64,000 bases of DNA from contig CAJUKU010000001.1 of the NCBI GenBank assembly GCA_910587425.1, positions 99,233-163,232 of the forward strand, written 5' to 3'. Under the pieces are notes generated by a model that did not search any database, had not been told where the DNA came from, and worked only from the letters and a program-made list of their open reading frames with translations. Position 1 is the first letter of the stretch. Every line of letters starts with the position of its first letter. Source of the stretch: an uncultured Muribaculaceae bacterium (GTDB taxonomy: Bacteria > Bacteroidota > Bacteroidia > Bacteroidales > Muribaculaceae). Shown piece after piece: positions 35,240 through 44,918 of this stretch. The translations under genes and the position numbers were made by a program.

Positions 35240-37090
35240 ATGTCAGATACAACCAACCCCGGGGAGTGGAAAACGCCACTCCGCAGCGCTGCGAGCACAT
35301 CAGGCAGACGCATGGCGGGAGCACGCGCGCTATGGCGCGCCAACGGCATGGCGGAGGAGCAGATCGGACGCCCGATAATAGCCATTGTCAACTCATTCAC
35401 ACAATTCGTGCCGGGACACACCCACCTGCATGAGATCGGACAGACGGTAAAACGCGAGATCGAGAAACTTGGATGTTTTGCCGCCGAGTTCAACACCATA
35501 GCCATCGACGACGGCATAGCCATGGGGCACGACGGCATGTTATACTCCCTCCCCTCGCGCGACCTAATAGCCGACTCCGTGGAGTATATGGTGAATGCCC
35601 ATAAGGCTGACGCCATGGTGTGCATATCAAACTGCGACAAAGTGACACCCGGCATGCTCATGGCGGCAATGCGCCTGAACATTCCGGCGATATTCGTCAG
35701 CGGTGGCCCGATGGAGGCAGGACGCATGGGTGACCGCCCACTCGACCTTATCGACATAATGATCGACTCAGCCGACCCGACCGTAAGCGATTCGGACGTC
35801 GCCGAGCTTGAACGCCGCGGATGCCCTACATGCGGCTCATGCTCAGGCATGTTCACCGCAAACTCCATGAATTCTCTCAACGAGGCTATCGGACTCGCGC
35901 TGCCCGGCAACGGCACAGTCGTGGCTACCCACATCAACCGCCGCGAGCTTTTCCGCGAGGCTGCGCGTCGCATAGTCGAGAACACATACCGATACTACCG
36001 CGACGGCGACACATCTGTGCTGCCCCGTTCCATAGCCACACGCCAGGCTATGCTCAACGCCATGACACTCGACATCGCGATGGGCGGCTCCACGAACACT
36101 GTGCTCCATCTGCTTGCCGTGGCTAACGAGGCGGGAGCGGATTTCACAATGGCTGACATCGACGCACTATCGCGACGCACTCCGGTGCTATGCAAGGTGG
36201 CACCGAACTCGCACTACCATATCCAGGACGTGAACCGTGCCGGCGGCATACTCTCCATCATGAAAGTGCTTGCCGACGCCGGACTCGTCGACACATCCGT
36301 CAACCGCGTAGACGGCATGACACTCGGCGAGGCTATCGACGCCTGGGCAATAGGAGGAAAGAACTACACCGACCGCGCCGACGAACTTTGGCGCAGCGCA
36401 CCGGGCGAGAAACCCTCGCGCGAGATGGCATCGCAATCGTCATACTACGGATCGCTCGACACCGACCGCTCCTCGGGCTGCATACGCGATATGGAGCACG
36501 CTTACGTGAAGGATGGCGGTCTCGCGGTGCTGCGCGGCAACATCGCCGCCGACGGCTGCGTGGTCAAGACCGCAGGCGTTGACCCTTCGATATTCCAATT
36601 CTCCGGACCTGCGAAAGTGTTCCACTCGCAGGAGGAGGCTGTCGACGGAATACTCCGCGACAAAGTGAAAGCCGGCGATGTTGTCGTGATCACTTACGAA
36701 GGCCCCTGCGGCGGTCCCGGAATGCAGGAGATGCTTTATCCCACAAGCTACATAAAGAGCAAACACCTTGGCAAACAGTGCGCGCTCATAACCGACGGAC
36801 GCTTCTCCGGCGGAACTTCCGGACTGTCGATCGGACACATATCGCCCGAGGCTGCAGCCGGCGGCGACATAGCCCTGGTACGCGACGGTGATATCATCGA
36901 CATCGACATCCCCGCACGCACCATCAACGTGTGCCTGACCGACGACGAGCTACAGGCACGCCGCGAAGAGGAGCGCTCGCACGGAGCCGAGGCATACACC
37001 CCGCGCGGACGTGACCGCCAGGTATCGCGCGCTCTACGCTATTATGCAGCATCCGTAACGTCAGCCGACCGGGGCGGCGTACGGAAATAA
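35240..37090 (+). CDS. ilvD: Dihydroxy-acid dehydratase
   Basis: IlvD, an iron-sulfur enzyme, dehydrates dihydroxy acids to the 2-keto acids in valine, isoleucine and leucine synthesis. The 616-residue protein has the cluster cysteines in SNCDKVTPGM and CPTCGSCSGMFTANSMN, the metal-binding DDGIAMGHDGM segment, and the C-terminal ITDGRFSGGTSGLSIGHISPEA signature. Length is normal. It is the first gene of ilvD-ilvB-ilvN-thioesterase-ilvC and has its own consensus promoter. Confidence 0.97.
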   Translation: MSDTTNPGEWKTPLRSAASTSGRRMAGARALWRANGMAEEQIGRPIIAIVNSFTQFVPGHTHLHEIGQTVKREIEKLGCFAAEFNTIAIDDGIAMGHDGMLYSLPSRDLIADSVEYMVNAHKADAMVCISNCDKVTPGMLMAAMRLNIPAIFVSGGPMEAGRMGDRPLDLIDIMIDSADPTVSDSDVAELERRGCPTCGSCSGMFTANSMNSLNEAIGLALPGNGTVVATHINRRELFREAARRIVENTYRYYRDGDTSVLPRSIATRQAMLNAMTLDIAMGGSTNTVLHLLAVANEAGADFTMADIDALSRRTPVLCKVAPNSHYHIQDVNRAGGILSIMKVLADAGLVDTSVNRVDGMTLGEAIDAWAIGGKNYTDRADELWRSAPGEKPSREMASQSSYYGSLDTDRSSGCIRDMEHAYVKDGGLAVLRGNIAADGCVVKTAGVDPSIFQFSGPAKVFHSQEEAVDGILRDKVKAGDVVVITYEGPCGGPGMQEMLYPTSYIKSKHLGKQCALITDGRFSGGTSGLSIGHISPEAAAGGDIALVRDGDIIDIDIPARTINVCLTDDELQARREEERSHGAEAYTPRGRDRQVSRALRYYAASVTSADRGGVRK

Positions 37091-37114
37091 ACCTTCCATC
37101 ACAACCCATCGATT

Positions 37115-38845
37115 ATGCAACAGGAAGAAATCACCGGCGCCGAGGCGCTCATACGCTCCCTCATAGCCGAGGGGGTAGACCGCGTGTTCGGATATCCGGG
37201 AGGCGCGATAATACCCGTCTACGACAAACTGTACGACTACACCGATTCACTAACCCACGTGCTTGTCCGCCACGAGCAGGGGGCAATCCACGCCGCGCAG
37301 GGTTATGCGCGCGTATCAGGACGTCCCGGCGTGGTAATTGTCACATCCGGACCCGCCGCCACCAATGTGATGACCGGACTCTCCGACGCTACCATGGACA
37401 GCACTCCGCTCGTGGTGATAACAGGTCAGGTAAACGAATCGCTACTTGGATCCGACGCATTCCAGGAGACTGACGTGGTGGGTATCACACAGCCTATCAC
37501 CAAATGGGCATACCAGATACGCCGCGCCGAGGATATCCCCGGCGCTGTGGCACGCGCGTTCTACATCGCCGGATCGGGACGCCCCGGACCTGTTGTGCTC
37601 GACATAGCCAAGAACGCGCAGAACGAACTTCTGCAATGGGCTGGCTACAAACGTTGCAACTTCATCCGTTCTTATCTCCCCTCACCGGAGATACCCGAGG
37701 CTGATCTGCGCCGCGTAGCCGATATGATCAACGCCGCCGAGCGACCAATGATAATCTCCGGTCACGGCGTGATGATAGCACAGGCTGAAGAGGCACTCGC
37801 ACAGCTTGCCGAGAAAGCGGATATCCCTGTAGCATCCACTCTGCTCGGACTGTCGACGATGCCCACTGCCCACCCGCTCTTCAAAGGCATGGTGGGCATG
37901 CACGGCAACGTAGGACCTAACTGGAACACAAACCGCGCCGACCTGATAGTGGCTATCGGAATGCGCTTCGACGACCGTGTGACAGGCGAGGTTGAGCATT
38001 ACGCAAAGAACGCACGCATTGTGCATATCGACATCGACGCATCGGAGTTCGACAAAAACGTGCCGACCTCCGCCACCATCCACGGCGATGCACGCAAGGC
38101 TCTCGAAGGACTCCTGCCCATGGTGATTCCGGCAAAGCACACAGAATGGCTTGCCACATTCGATGCAGCCCACCGCACGGAGTATGACACCGTGATGCGC
38201 GACGCCCTCGGCGACGACGACCCCGAAGGACCGCTCCGCATGGGTGAGGTGGCGCGTAAAGTGTCAATCGCCGCAGGTAGCGATCCGGTGCTCGTCACCG
38301 ACGTCGGTCAGAACCAGATGCTGTCGGCACGCTATTTTAACTACTCCGCCCCGAGGAGCATAATCACCTCCGGAGGACTCGGCACCATGGGCTTCGGACT
38401 GCCGGCTGCTATCGGCGCCAAAATGGCAGCTCCACAGCGTCAGGTATGCGTATTCTGCGGCGACGGCGGATTCCAGATGACCATGCAGGAGCTCGGCACC
38501 ATAATGCAATATGGCACAGCCGTAAAAATAATCGTACTTAACAACGACTACCTCGGCAATGTCCGCCAGTGGCAGGCTATGTTCTACAACAACCGCTTCT
38601 CGCAGACACCGATGGTCAATCCCAATTTCATAGAGATCGCACGCGCCTATGGCATTGAAGCTGAAAACGTGGCTCACCGTCGCGAACTTGACGCGGCGAT
38701 ACGCCGCATGATGGACTGGCCGGGAGCCTACCTGCTCAACGTCAGAGTTGACGAGCGCGACATGGTATTCCCCATGACCCCCAACGGCAAACCCGTCGAT
38801 TATATCATTCTTGACCGTAATACCACCTATTCACCCGAAGCATGA
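37115..38845 (+). CDS. ilvB: Acetolactate synthase, large catalytic subunit
   Basis: IlvB condenses pyruvate units (or pyruvate with 2-ketobutyrate) using thiamine diphosphate, FAD and Mg. The 576-residue protein has the FGYPGGAIIPVYD opening, the catalytic Glu in VRHEQGAIHAAQGYARVSG, the FAD-domain RFDDRVTG segment and the ThDP-binding motif from GDGGFQMTMQEL to LNNDYLGNVRQWQ. It starts 24 bp after ilvD and overlaps ilvN by ATGA. Confidence 0.97.
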   Translation: MQQEEITGAEALIRSLIAEGVDRVFGYPGGAIIPVYDKLYDYTDSLTHVLVRHEQGAIHAAQGYARVSGRPGVVIVTSGPAATNVMTGLSDATMDSTPLVVITGQVNESLLGSDAFQETDVVGITQPITKWAYQIRRAEDIPGAVARAFYIAGSGRPGPVVLDIAKNAQNELLQWAGYKRCNFIRSYLPSPEIPEADLRRVADMINAAERPMIISGHGVMIAQAEEALAQLAEKADIPVASTLLGLSTMPTAHPLFKGMVGMHGNVGPNWNTNRADLIVAIGMRFDDRVTGEVEHYAKNARIVHIDIDASEFDKNVPTSATIHGDARKALEGLLPMVIPAKHTEWLATFDAAHRTEYDTVMRDALGDDDPEGPLRMGEVARKVSIAAGSDPVLVTDVGQNQMLSARYFNYSAPRSIITSGGLGTMGFGLPAAIGAKMAAPQRQVCVFCGDGGFQMTMQELGTIMQYGTAVKIIVLNNDYLGNVRQWQAMFYNNRFSQTPMVNPNFIEIARAYGIEAENVAHRRELDAAIRRMMDWPGAYLLNVRVDERDMVFPMTPNGKPVDYIILDRNTTYSPEA

Positions 38846-39408
38846 GCCAAAACGACACCACACAACCCACACTTTTCACAGTTGCGGTGTTTGCCGAGAA
38901 CCATGTGGGGCTGATGAACCAGCTCTCCATCATCTTCACCCGGCGATGCGTCAACATAGAGAGTATCAGCGCAAGCTGCTGCTCCATACCCAATGTGCAC
39001 AAGATCACACTATCCTGCTACAGTGACCGCCAGACTATGGAGAAGATCATAAAGCAGATTGAAAAACGCATCGATGTGCTGCGCGCATTCCTCTATACAG
39101 ACGACGAAATCGTATATCAGGAGGTAGCGCTCTACAAGGTGCCAATAGCGCGGCTTATCGACGAGACCGATCTGGAGGATATCATCCGCCGCCACGGAGC
39201 ACGTATACTGGAGATAAACCGCCATAACGTCATCATCGAGAAAACCGGACACAACGACGAGACAGAAGCGCTGTTCAACGAACTGCGTCGCTACGACATA
39301 CGCCAGTTCGTGCGCAGCGGACGTGTGGCGATAACGAAATCGCCTGCCGAGCTTGTAGACCGTTTCATAAGCGAGCAGGAGGAGCGCCGTCTGCGCATAG
39401 AGCCATGA
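38842..39408 (+). CDS. ilvN: Acetolactate synthase, small regulatory subunit
   Basis: The 188-residue protein has an N-terminal ACT domain (about residues 10-85) with FTVAVFAENHVGLMNQLSII and RRCVNIESISASC, which binds valine for feedback control of IlvB. A second regulatory domain follows, with EVALYKVP and GHNDETEALFNELRRYDI. Its ATG overlaps the ilvB stop as ATGA, and its end overlaps the thioesterase gene by 4 nt, so the genes are translationally coupled. Confidence 0.93.
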   Translation: MSQNDTTQPTLFTVAVFAENHVGLMNQLSIIFTRRCVNIESISASCCSIPNVHKITLSCYSDRQTMEKIIKQIEKRIDVLRAFLYTDDEIVYQEVALYKVPIARLIDETDLEDIIRRHGARILEINRHNVIIEKTGHNDETEALFNELRRYDIRQFVRSGRVAITKSPAELVDRFISEQEERRLRIEP

Positions 39409-40175
39409 GCGCTACCCCGGACATACCTACAGAGCTGACCCACACCTGGCACATTACAGCCGCCGGCTGCAGCGCCCAGGGACGGCTGCCGCTTGCCACG
39501 CTCGTGGAGCGCGTGATTGAACTCGCCACCGATCATGCCAACATGATCGGCGTCGGCTACGACCGGCTCATAACCGATGGATGCGCGTGGGTACTGAGCC
39601 GCATATCCATCGAGACATCACGCATGCCAGCCATGTATGAGGACTATTCGCTGACCACCTGGATCGAAAGTTTCAACCGCCACTTCTCCGAACGCAATTT
39701 CGAGATACGCGCCGGCAATGAGGTGATCGGCTACATACGCACCGTCTGGGTGGCTATCAACATCAGCACGCGCCGACCCGCTGACCTCAGCGGCATAGCG
39801 TCGCTCGCCGACACCGTAAGTTCGCGCCGCTGCCCGATCGCACCGCAGCCGAAACTCCGTTTCCCTGCGGGCAGCACCCCACGCCGCGAAGGATCATACC
39901 GGTTTCTTGCCACCGACATAGACTTCAACCGTCATGTCACCACTGTGCGCTACGTCAACCTCGTGCTTGACATCCTGCCAGTAAGCGTCTACGACCTCCG
40001 CCATGTCAGCCGTTTCGACATTGCTTTCCGCCATGAAGCCGTGGAGGGTGATGAATGGGTTACGGAGGCGGTGGAATCGCCAGAGGGCACATTTACCGTC
40101 GCCGTGCGCTCCGCCACAGACCCGTCGCGCGAGTTCTGCATGGCACGGCTTATATTATCCGACAAAACAAATTAA
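39405..40175 (+). CDS. Acyl-ACP thioesterase, FatA/plant-type
   Basis: The 256-residue protein has two hot-dog domains: one opening with a WHITAAGCSAQGRLPLATLVE-like stretch and WVLSRISIET, and a second with the FLATDIDFNRHVTTVRYVNL segment, where the Asp/Asn-His region forms the catalytic site of this family. Such enzymes release free fatty acids from acyl carrier protein. Its place between ilvN and ilvC, overlapping ilvN by 4 nt, means it is co-expressed with branched-chain amino-acid synthesis. A link to branched-chain fatty acids is possible but is inference. The same neighbourhood is, to my knowledge, common in Bacteroides. Confidence 0.88.
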   Translation: MSATPDIPTELTHTWHITAAGCSAQGRLPLATLVERVIELATDHANMIGVGYDRLITDGCAWVLSRISIETSRMPAMYEDYSLTTWIESFNRHFSERNFEIRAGNEVIGYIRTVWVAINISTRRPADLSGIASLADTVSSRRCPIAPQPKLRFPAGSTPRREGSYRFLATDIDFNRHVTTVRYVNLVLDILPVSVYDLRHVSRFDIAFRHEAVEGDEWVTEAVESPEGTFTVAVRSATDPSREFCMARLILSDKTN

Positions 40176-40188
40176 TCAACATATTATT

Positions 40189-41232
40189 ATGGCAAAACTT
40201 AACTTTGGCGGTGTTGAAGAGACCGTCATCACACGCGAGGAATTTTCCCTCGAGAAAGCCCGTGAAATCCTGAAAGACGAGACCATCGCCGTAATTGGCT
40301 ATGGCGTCCAGGGACCCGGACAGAGCATGAACCTGCGAGACAACGGTTTCAACGTCATCGTCGGTCAGCGTCAGGGCAAGACCTTTGAAAAAGCCATCGC
40401 CGACGGATGGGTGCCCGGACAGACACTCTTCCCGATCGAGGAGGCTTGCGAGCGTGCCACCATCATCATGTGCCTCCTCTCCGATGCAGCAGTGATGAGC
40501 GTATGGCCTACAATCAAGAGCGCTCTCACCCCCGGCAAGGCTCTCTACTTCAGCCACGGCTTCGCTATCACATGGAACGACCGCACCGGCGTTGTTCCTC
40601 CGAAAGATGTCGACGTGATCATGGTTGCACCCAAAGGCTCCGGCACTTCGCTCCGCACCATGTTCCTCGAAGGTCGTGGACTCAACTCCAGCTACGCAAT
40701 CTATCAGGATTATACCGGACGTGCTCTCGACCGCACCATAGCTCTCGGCATCGGTATCGGTTCAGGCTACCTCTTCGAGACAACTTTCGTACGTGAAGCC
40801 ACTTCCGACCTCACCGGCGAGCGCGGATCGCTCATGGGTGCGATCCAGGGACTGCTCCTCGCGCAGTACGAGGTGCTCCGCGAGAACGGACACACCCCCT
40901 CCGAAGCATTCAACGAGACCGTCGAGGAGCTCACACAGTCGCTCATGCCCCTCTTCGCCAAGAACGGCATGGACTGGATGTATGCCAACTGCTCCACGAC
41001 CGCACAGCGCGGTGCTCTCGACTGGATGGGTCCGTTCCACGACGCCATCAAACCTGTCGTACAGCGCCTTTACGCAAGTGTGAAATGCGGTAATGAAGCC
41101 CAGATATCCATTGACTCCAACTCCAAACCCGACTACCGCGAGAAACTCGAAGAGGAGCTCCGTCAGCTCCGCGAGAGCGAGATGTGGCAGGCAGCCGTGA
41201 CAGTGCGCTCACTACGCCCCGAGAATAACTGA
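40189..41232 (+). CDS. ilvC: Ketol-acid reductoisomerase
   Basis: IlvC isomerises and reduces acetolactate or acetohydroxybutyrate with a pyridine nucleotide and Mg. A longer open frame from 40003 lies inside the thioesterase gene. The ATG at 40189, 13 bp after its stop, gives the usual 347 residues. The dinucleotide-binding motif is GYGVQGPGQSMNLRDNGF, followed by the short loop GQRQGKTFEKA. Metal-site segments are ETTFVREATSDLTGERG and MYANCSTTAQRGALDW. The motif differs from the GxGSQGHA form of many other bacteria and is typical of Bacteroidota. A strong terminator closes the operon 64 bp downstream. Confidence 0.96.
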   Translation: MAKLNFGGVEETVITREEFSLEKAREILKDETIAVIGYGVQGPGQSMNLRDNGFNVIVGQRQGKTFEKAIADGWVPGQTLFPIEEACERATIIMCLLSDAAVMSVWPTIKSALTPGKALYFSHGFAITWNDRTGVVPPKDVDVIMVAPKGSGTSLRTMFLEGRGLNSSYAIYQDYTGRALDRTIALGIGIGSGYLFETTFVREATSDLTGERGSLMGAIQGLLLAQYEVLRENGHTPSEAFNETVEELTQSLMPLFAKNGMDWMYANCSTTAQRGALDWMGPFHDAIKPVVQRLYASVKCGNEAQISIDSNSKPDYREKLEEELRQLRESEMWQAAVTVRSLRPENN

Positions 41233-41295
41233 TAACGATAAAAGGGCCTCTGCAACCTGTGCTGGAGGAGTGACTTGTCAATCTTCCTGCACGAG

Positions 41296-41327
41296 GCGGT
41301 GCGTCAGCAATGATGCACCGCTTTTTT
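41296..41327 (+). terminator. Terminator of the ilv operon
   Basis: An 11-bp stem, GCGGTGCGTCA with TGATGCACCGC (one wobble) and a 4-nt loop, is followed by TTTTTT. The stem resembles those at 20781 and 30434. Confidence 0.88.
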
Positions 41328-41463
41328 CATATCCCTGCATAGCCCCGCGTCAATCCGGATAGCAAAAGAGTGACAGATTCGTAAAAATATGCCAATTCGT
41401 TTGAGTATTAAAATAAAACCCCATATATTCGCCACCGATAAGAACCCATATACCACATTCATC

Positions 41464-42255
41464 ATGAAAAAGAACTCTCTCTTAACGACCCTGGCACTGA
41501 TGATTGCCAGCGCTATGTCAGGATGCTCATCCGACGAACCCAATATTAATATCAAAAATCCGCTTCTTCCGGATGATGATTACGACTCGCGCGCTTTTAC
41601 CGAGATGATGTCACCCACCACCGACCTCACTCTTACCCGCAAGAATGTAAAGACATACAGCAAGGATGACTACACAAACGGCAAGTGGGAGGAGTATGAC
41701 TGGCGAGATTATGACGGTGCCAGCATTCCCGGACCGAATCTTATGGTGGTGAAGAATGGCAAAATATATACATCACCGGTACTCTTCACCTCCGCTACCG
41801 GACCTACGGCTCTAAGCACAGCCATCTATCTGCTTCAACGCACTGGGAAAATAGATGAAAACCGCACACTCCTTGTCAGCCGCGATTTCAGCCTCACTGA
41901 AAACTCAATCACCGTCAACGGCACAACACTACACATCAAAAACCTGAAGGGCAATAAGCTCTGGCTCTCACTCGTCAGCGATTTCTATGGCGGACGCACC
42001 GGCAACGGTGGTCAGCATCTGTATGTGATGCAGTATGACCAAAGCGGACCGTTCGGCGACAACACATACGAATTCGACAGTGTGGAAGACCTGTATGCAT
42101 GGGCTATCGACCTGTTCCGTGAGCGCTTCGGCGAGAGTGTCAACCGAAACTACTATCTTACCGGGGTAATACTTGACAACCCCATTTTCACCGCACAGAT
42201 GATCGAGGATGAGCTTGACGCCTTCCTCAATGGAAAAACGTACGGCATAAACTGA
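41464..42255 (+). CDS. Unknown lipoprotein, possibly surface-exposed
   Basis: The frame is open from 41389, but the ATG at 41464 gives a clean lipoprotein signal (MKKNSLLTTLALMI..., lipobox MSGC) and a 263-residue product. The residues after the cysteine are SSDEP, which resembles the acidic lipoprotein export signal that sends Bacteroidota lipoproteins to the cell surface. I recognise no domain. The middle contains GPNLMVVKNGKIYTSPVLF and the C-terminal third is acidic. It stands alone between the ilv terminator and the DUF3078 gene, without a clear promoter match. Downstream, a long-looped inverted pair (42275-42282 with 42336-42343) ahead of a T-run may terminate it. Confidence 0.65.
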   Translation: MKKNSLLTTLALMIASAMSGCSSDEPNINIKNPLLPDDDYDSRAFTEMMSPTTDLTLTRKNVKTYSKDDYTNGKWEEYDWRDYDGASIPGPNLMVVKNGKIYTSPVLFTSATGPTALSTAIYLLQRTGKIDENRTLLVSRDFSLTENSITVNGTTLHIKNLKGNKLWLSLVSDFYGGRTGNGGQHLYVMQYDQSGPFGDNTYEFDSVEDLYAWAIDLFRERFGESVNRNYYLTGVILDNPIFTAQMIEDELDAFLNGKTYGIN

Positions 42256-42368
42256 CCGCGACACCTGCAAAATCCGCCTGCCCTGCCGCACCTCGTCACC
42301 GATGTCGCCACCTGTAGCCTCTTGAAATGATTTTCGGCAGGCGCAGTGGTTTTTTCAGAATATTTATG

Positions 42369-42376
42369 TAATTTTG
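42369..42376 (+). promoter_or_regulatory. -7 box for the DUF3078 gene
   Basis: TAATTTTG lies 45 nt upstream of the ATG at 42422. A T-run takes the place of a clear -33 TTTG. Confidence 0.52.
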
Positions 42377-42421
42377 CAATTCATAGCAGATTTCTGTCGA
42401 TTCATCGCAAACATTACCGCC

Positions 42422-43801
42422 ATGCCATCACGTCTGAAACTATTTGCGGCAACGATTTTTGCCATAGTAGGGCTTACCACCGCTAACGCGCAGTCATACT
42501 ACGATCTGGACACCACAACTACCGTAGCAACCGTCGAGGAAACCGACACGGTTGTATTCCTGCCATGGTTTGACGAGGAGTTTTCCGATGATTATTGCCG
42601 CGATTTCTACCGCGACACCGTTATCATCGACCGCTGGCGCTATGTAAAGCCGCTTCCCGAAGCGTCATACCGCCGCCCGGTGTTCGACACATGGCGCTAC
42701 ATAGACTCTATACCCCTGGAAGCCAAACGCTATCCGGAACATCTACGGAAGGCATACGAATGGATTGACGACATAAACAACCAGAACATACGCCTTGACC
42801 GCGCCCGTCAGAATTTCTTTGTGAACAATCCTGACTATGTGACATACAACATAGCATGGCTTCCGGAAGACCTCGCGAGCTTCAGCGAGAGCGTCAACGC
42901 CACACCCACACGCGTGAAACTCGAAGGCACAGGAGTGAAAGACACCCACCGCGAGCTGGCACAGGAAATCCTTGCCGTAGACTACAAGGACTGGATACAG
43001 AGCCTGAGCTCTTCGGTACAGTTCTCGCAGGCTTACGTGTCGCCGAACTGGTATCAGGGCGGATCCAACTCGTTGATCATGCTCATCAACGCCGTCTACA
43101 ACGTAAAGCTAAACCAGAAATTCCACCCGAAACTACTCTTCGAGACTACCGTGAGCTACAAACTCGGCACCAACAGCGCTCCTGACGACACGGTGCGGTC
43201 ATACAACGTCAGCGAAGACCTTTTCCAGATCAACTCCACATTCGGTTACAAGGCTATGGAGAAATGGTACTACTCGCTCAACCTCCAGTTCAAGACACAG
43301 ATCTTCAACAGCTACAAATCAAACTCCACCGACCTGAAATCGGCGTTTCTCTCGCCCGGCGAGCTGAACCTCGGTCTCGGTATGACATACAACAACACGA
43401 ATGCCAAAAACACATTCAGCTGCGACGCCTCGATCGCACCGCTGTCATGGCAGCTCACCACCTGCATAAATGACCGCATCGATGAGACTGGCTATGACAT
43501 AAAGCCGGGACGCAATTGCGTGAACCAGTTCGGTTCTAGCATCAACGCCAATATCACTTGGAAACTCGCCTACAACATCACATACTCATCGCATCTGTTC
43601 GCATTCTCCGACTATGAGCGCTTCTACGGCGACTGGGAGCATACCCTCGCATTCCGCATCAACCGCTATCTGACCACACAGATCTACGCACACATGCGTT
43701 ATGACACATCCACACCACGGTGCGACGATCCGTCATGGCACAAGTTTCAGGTCAAAGAGGTGCTCTCGTTCGGATTCGCATACACGCTCGACACATTCTG
43801 A
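42422..43801 (+). CDS. DUF3078 outer-membrane protein
   Basis: The ATG at 42422 was chosen over an in-frame start overlapping the -7 box, and gives a signal peptide ending TTANAQ. The 459-residue product has an N-terminal soluble part with many Arg/Tyr/Asp residues, and from about residue 220 a beta-barrel with the DUF3078 hallmark VSPNWYQGGSNSLIM. It ends in FAYTLDTF, a C-terminal Phe typical of barrels. DUF3078 proteins are widespread in Bacteroidota and of unknown function. Two small exported-protein genes follow within about 20 bp and by overlap, so the three may form an operon. Confidence 0.85.
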   Translation: MPSRLKLFAATIFAIVGLTTANAQSYYDLDTTTTVATVEETDTVVFLPWFDEEFSDDYCRDFYRDTVIIDRWRYVKPLPEASYRRPVFDTWRYIDSIPLEAKRYPEHLRKAYEWIDDINNQNIRLDRARQNFFVNNPDYVTYNIAWLPEDLASFSESVNATPTRVKLEGTGVKDTHRELAQEILAVDYKDWIQSLSSSVQFSQAYVSPNWYQGGSNSLIMLINAVYNVKLNQKFHPKLLFETTVSYKLGTNSAPDDTVRSYNVSEDLFQINSTFGYKAMEKWYYSLNLQFKTQIFNSYKSNSTDLKSAFLSPGELNLGLGMTYNNTNAKNTFSCDASIAPLSWQLTTCINDRIDETGYDIKPGRNCVNQFGSSINANITWKLAYNITYSSHLFAFSDYERFYGDWEHTLAFRINRYLTTQIYAHMRYDTSTPRCDDPSWHKFQVKEVLSFGFAYTLDTF

Positions 43802-43822
43802 CGCCAGTTCCTGACACACCAG

Positions 43823-44431
43823 ATGACTCTCCTCCGCATACTTCTGTTCATAGCCAGCGTGGCTATTGTCACGGCAACCAATGCCGCCGATAAAATCACC
43901 TCGCGCCTGCCGCAAAAGTCGCAGGTGGTTGATGGTTATACAGACCGCCCGACTATAGAGCGGCGGCTCACGCGCTCAGGAATGGCGCGGATAGAAGGGA
44001 TCTGGACCATACCGTCGACCGGTGCCGAATTTGCAATCGAACGGATATCGGGCACTGCGCTTGGAGCCGAAGCCACTACATACAGGATCGTAGTATTGCG
44101 GATGCCTGACCGTGCCGTCCGCCCAGGCACAATCATGGGCTATCTCACACCGGGCGCCTCATCCGAATTCGATGCGGCGATCTACACATCATCCGATGCA
44201 ACGGACGGCACACTCCGTGCACCGGCACGCTTCACCCTGAAAATGCACGACGACGGCACGCTTGGATTCAAACGCGTGCGCCAACGCTACGACATAGAGC
44301 TGTTCCGCCTCCTACCGTACATGTTCAGACGCGTAATCCGCACCCGCCGTGGCGACGACGGCTCGGCATCGTCTGTAGCCGTCCGCAAATTCCCACAACC
44401 GGAAATTCCACTCACCCCACGATATCTGTGA
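43823..44431 (+). CDS. Unknown exported protein
   Basis: The 202-residue precursor has a signal peptide of about 21 residues ending TNAA. I do not recognise a named domain. The core from about 50 to 150 is beta-rich with GIWTIPSTGAEFAIERI and a repeated-strand pattern, and the last 40 residues are Arg-rich and then Pro-rich. It starts 21 bp after the DUF3078 gene and ends in a GTGA overlap with the next gene, so the two are probably made together. Confidence 0.6.
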   Translation: MTLLRILLFIASVAIVTATNAADKITSRLPQKSQVVDGYTDRPTIERRLTRSGMARIEGIWTIPSTGAEFAIERISGTALGAEATTYRIVVLRMPDRAVRPGTIMGYLTPGASSEFDAAIYTSSDATDGTLRAPARFTLKMHDDGTLGFKRVRQRYDIELFRLLPYMFRRVIRTRRGDDGSASSVAVRKFPQPEIPLTPRYL

Positions 44432-44895
44432 GACATCTTACGCTAATAGCACTCATTATCCTTGGCACACTCGCAGCCGGCGCCGACCGCACCACACGCA
44501 AGAACCTGCGGGTCAAGCGCACGACAGCCAGGGCTGACACCACCGCCGTAGCCGATACCGTAATGCCATCGGCAGGGATGCTCATCGTCAGCGGTTATGA
44601 CAAGCCGCTCAGATCGCGCCGGGAATCGCTGTTCGTCACAAACCGCTCGAACCGCACGCTGAAAGCCGTGACATTGCGCATCACTTACCTTGACGCTGAC
44701 GGACGACAGCTGCATGTCGCCGACAGGACTCTGAACACCGACATTCCCGCCGGAGAGACCCGACAGCTAACATTTCCGTCATGGGACAGGCAGATGACGT
44801 TCTACTACCTCCTCACCGGGAAACCACGCACCGCCGACGGCTCACCATATACCGTCACCGTACTGCCTGTGACAGCGGTCTTTCCGCGGCGATAA
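44428..44895 (+). CDS. Unknown exported protein with FxLYD-like domain, GTG start
   Basis: The start is GTG at 44428, overlapping the TGA of the previous gene; no ATG gives a signal peptide. The 155-residue precursor has a short signal (about 1-18). From about 60 it has an immunoglobulin-like strand pattern, ESLFVTNRSNRTLKAVTLRI and YLDADGRQL with IPAGETRQL, similar to FxLYD-type domains found in exported proteins. The function is unknown. No terminator is seen before tamL, which has its own -7 box. Confidence 0.62.
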   Translation: MRHLTLIALIILGTLAAGADRTTRKNLRVKRTTARADTTAVADTVMPSAGMLIVSGYDKPLRSRRESLFVTNRSNRTLKAVTLRITYLDADGRQLHVADRTLNTDIPAGETRQLTFPSWDRQMTFYYLLTGKPRTADGSPYTVTVLPVTAVFPRR

Positions 44896-44918
44896 GGGGC
44901 ACTTTCAGGAAAAATAGC

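Noticed and set aside
35194..35433. Upstream ORF before ilvD that begins with several Leu, Ile and Val codons, as a possible attenuator peptide
   Set aside because: It runs about 190 nt into ilvD in another frame, has no accompanying terminator, and six branched-chain codons in 17 is not far from background.
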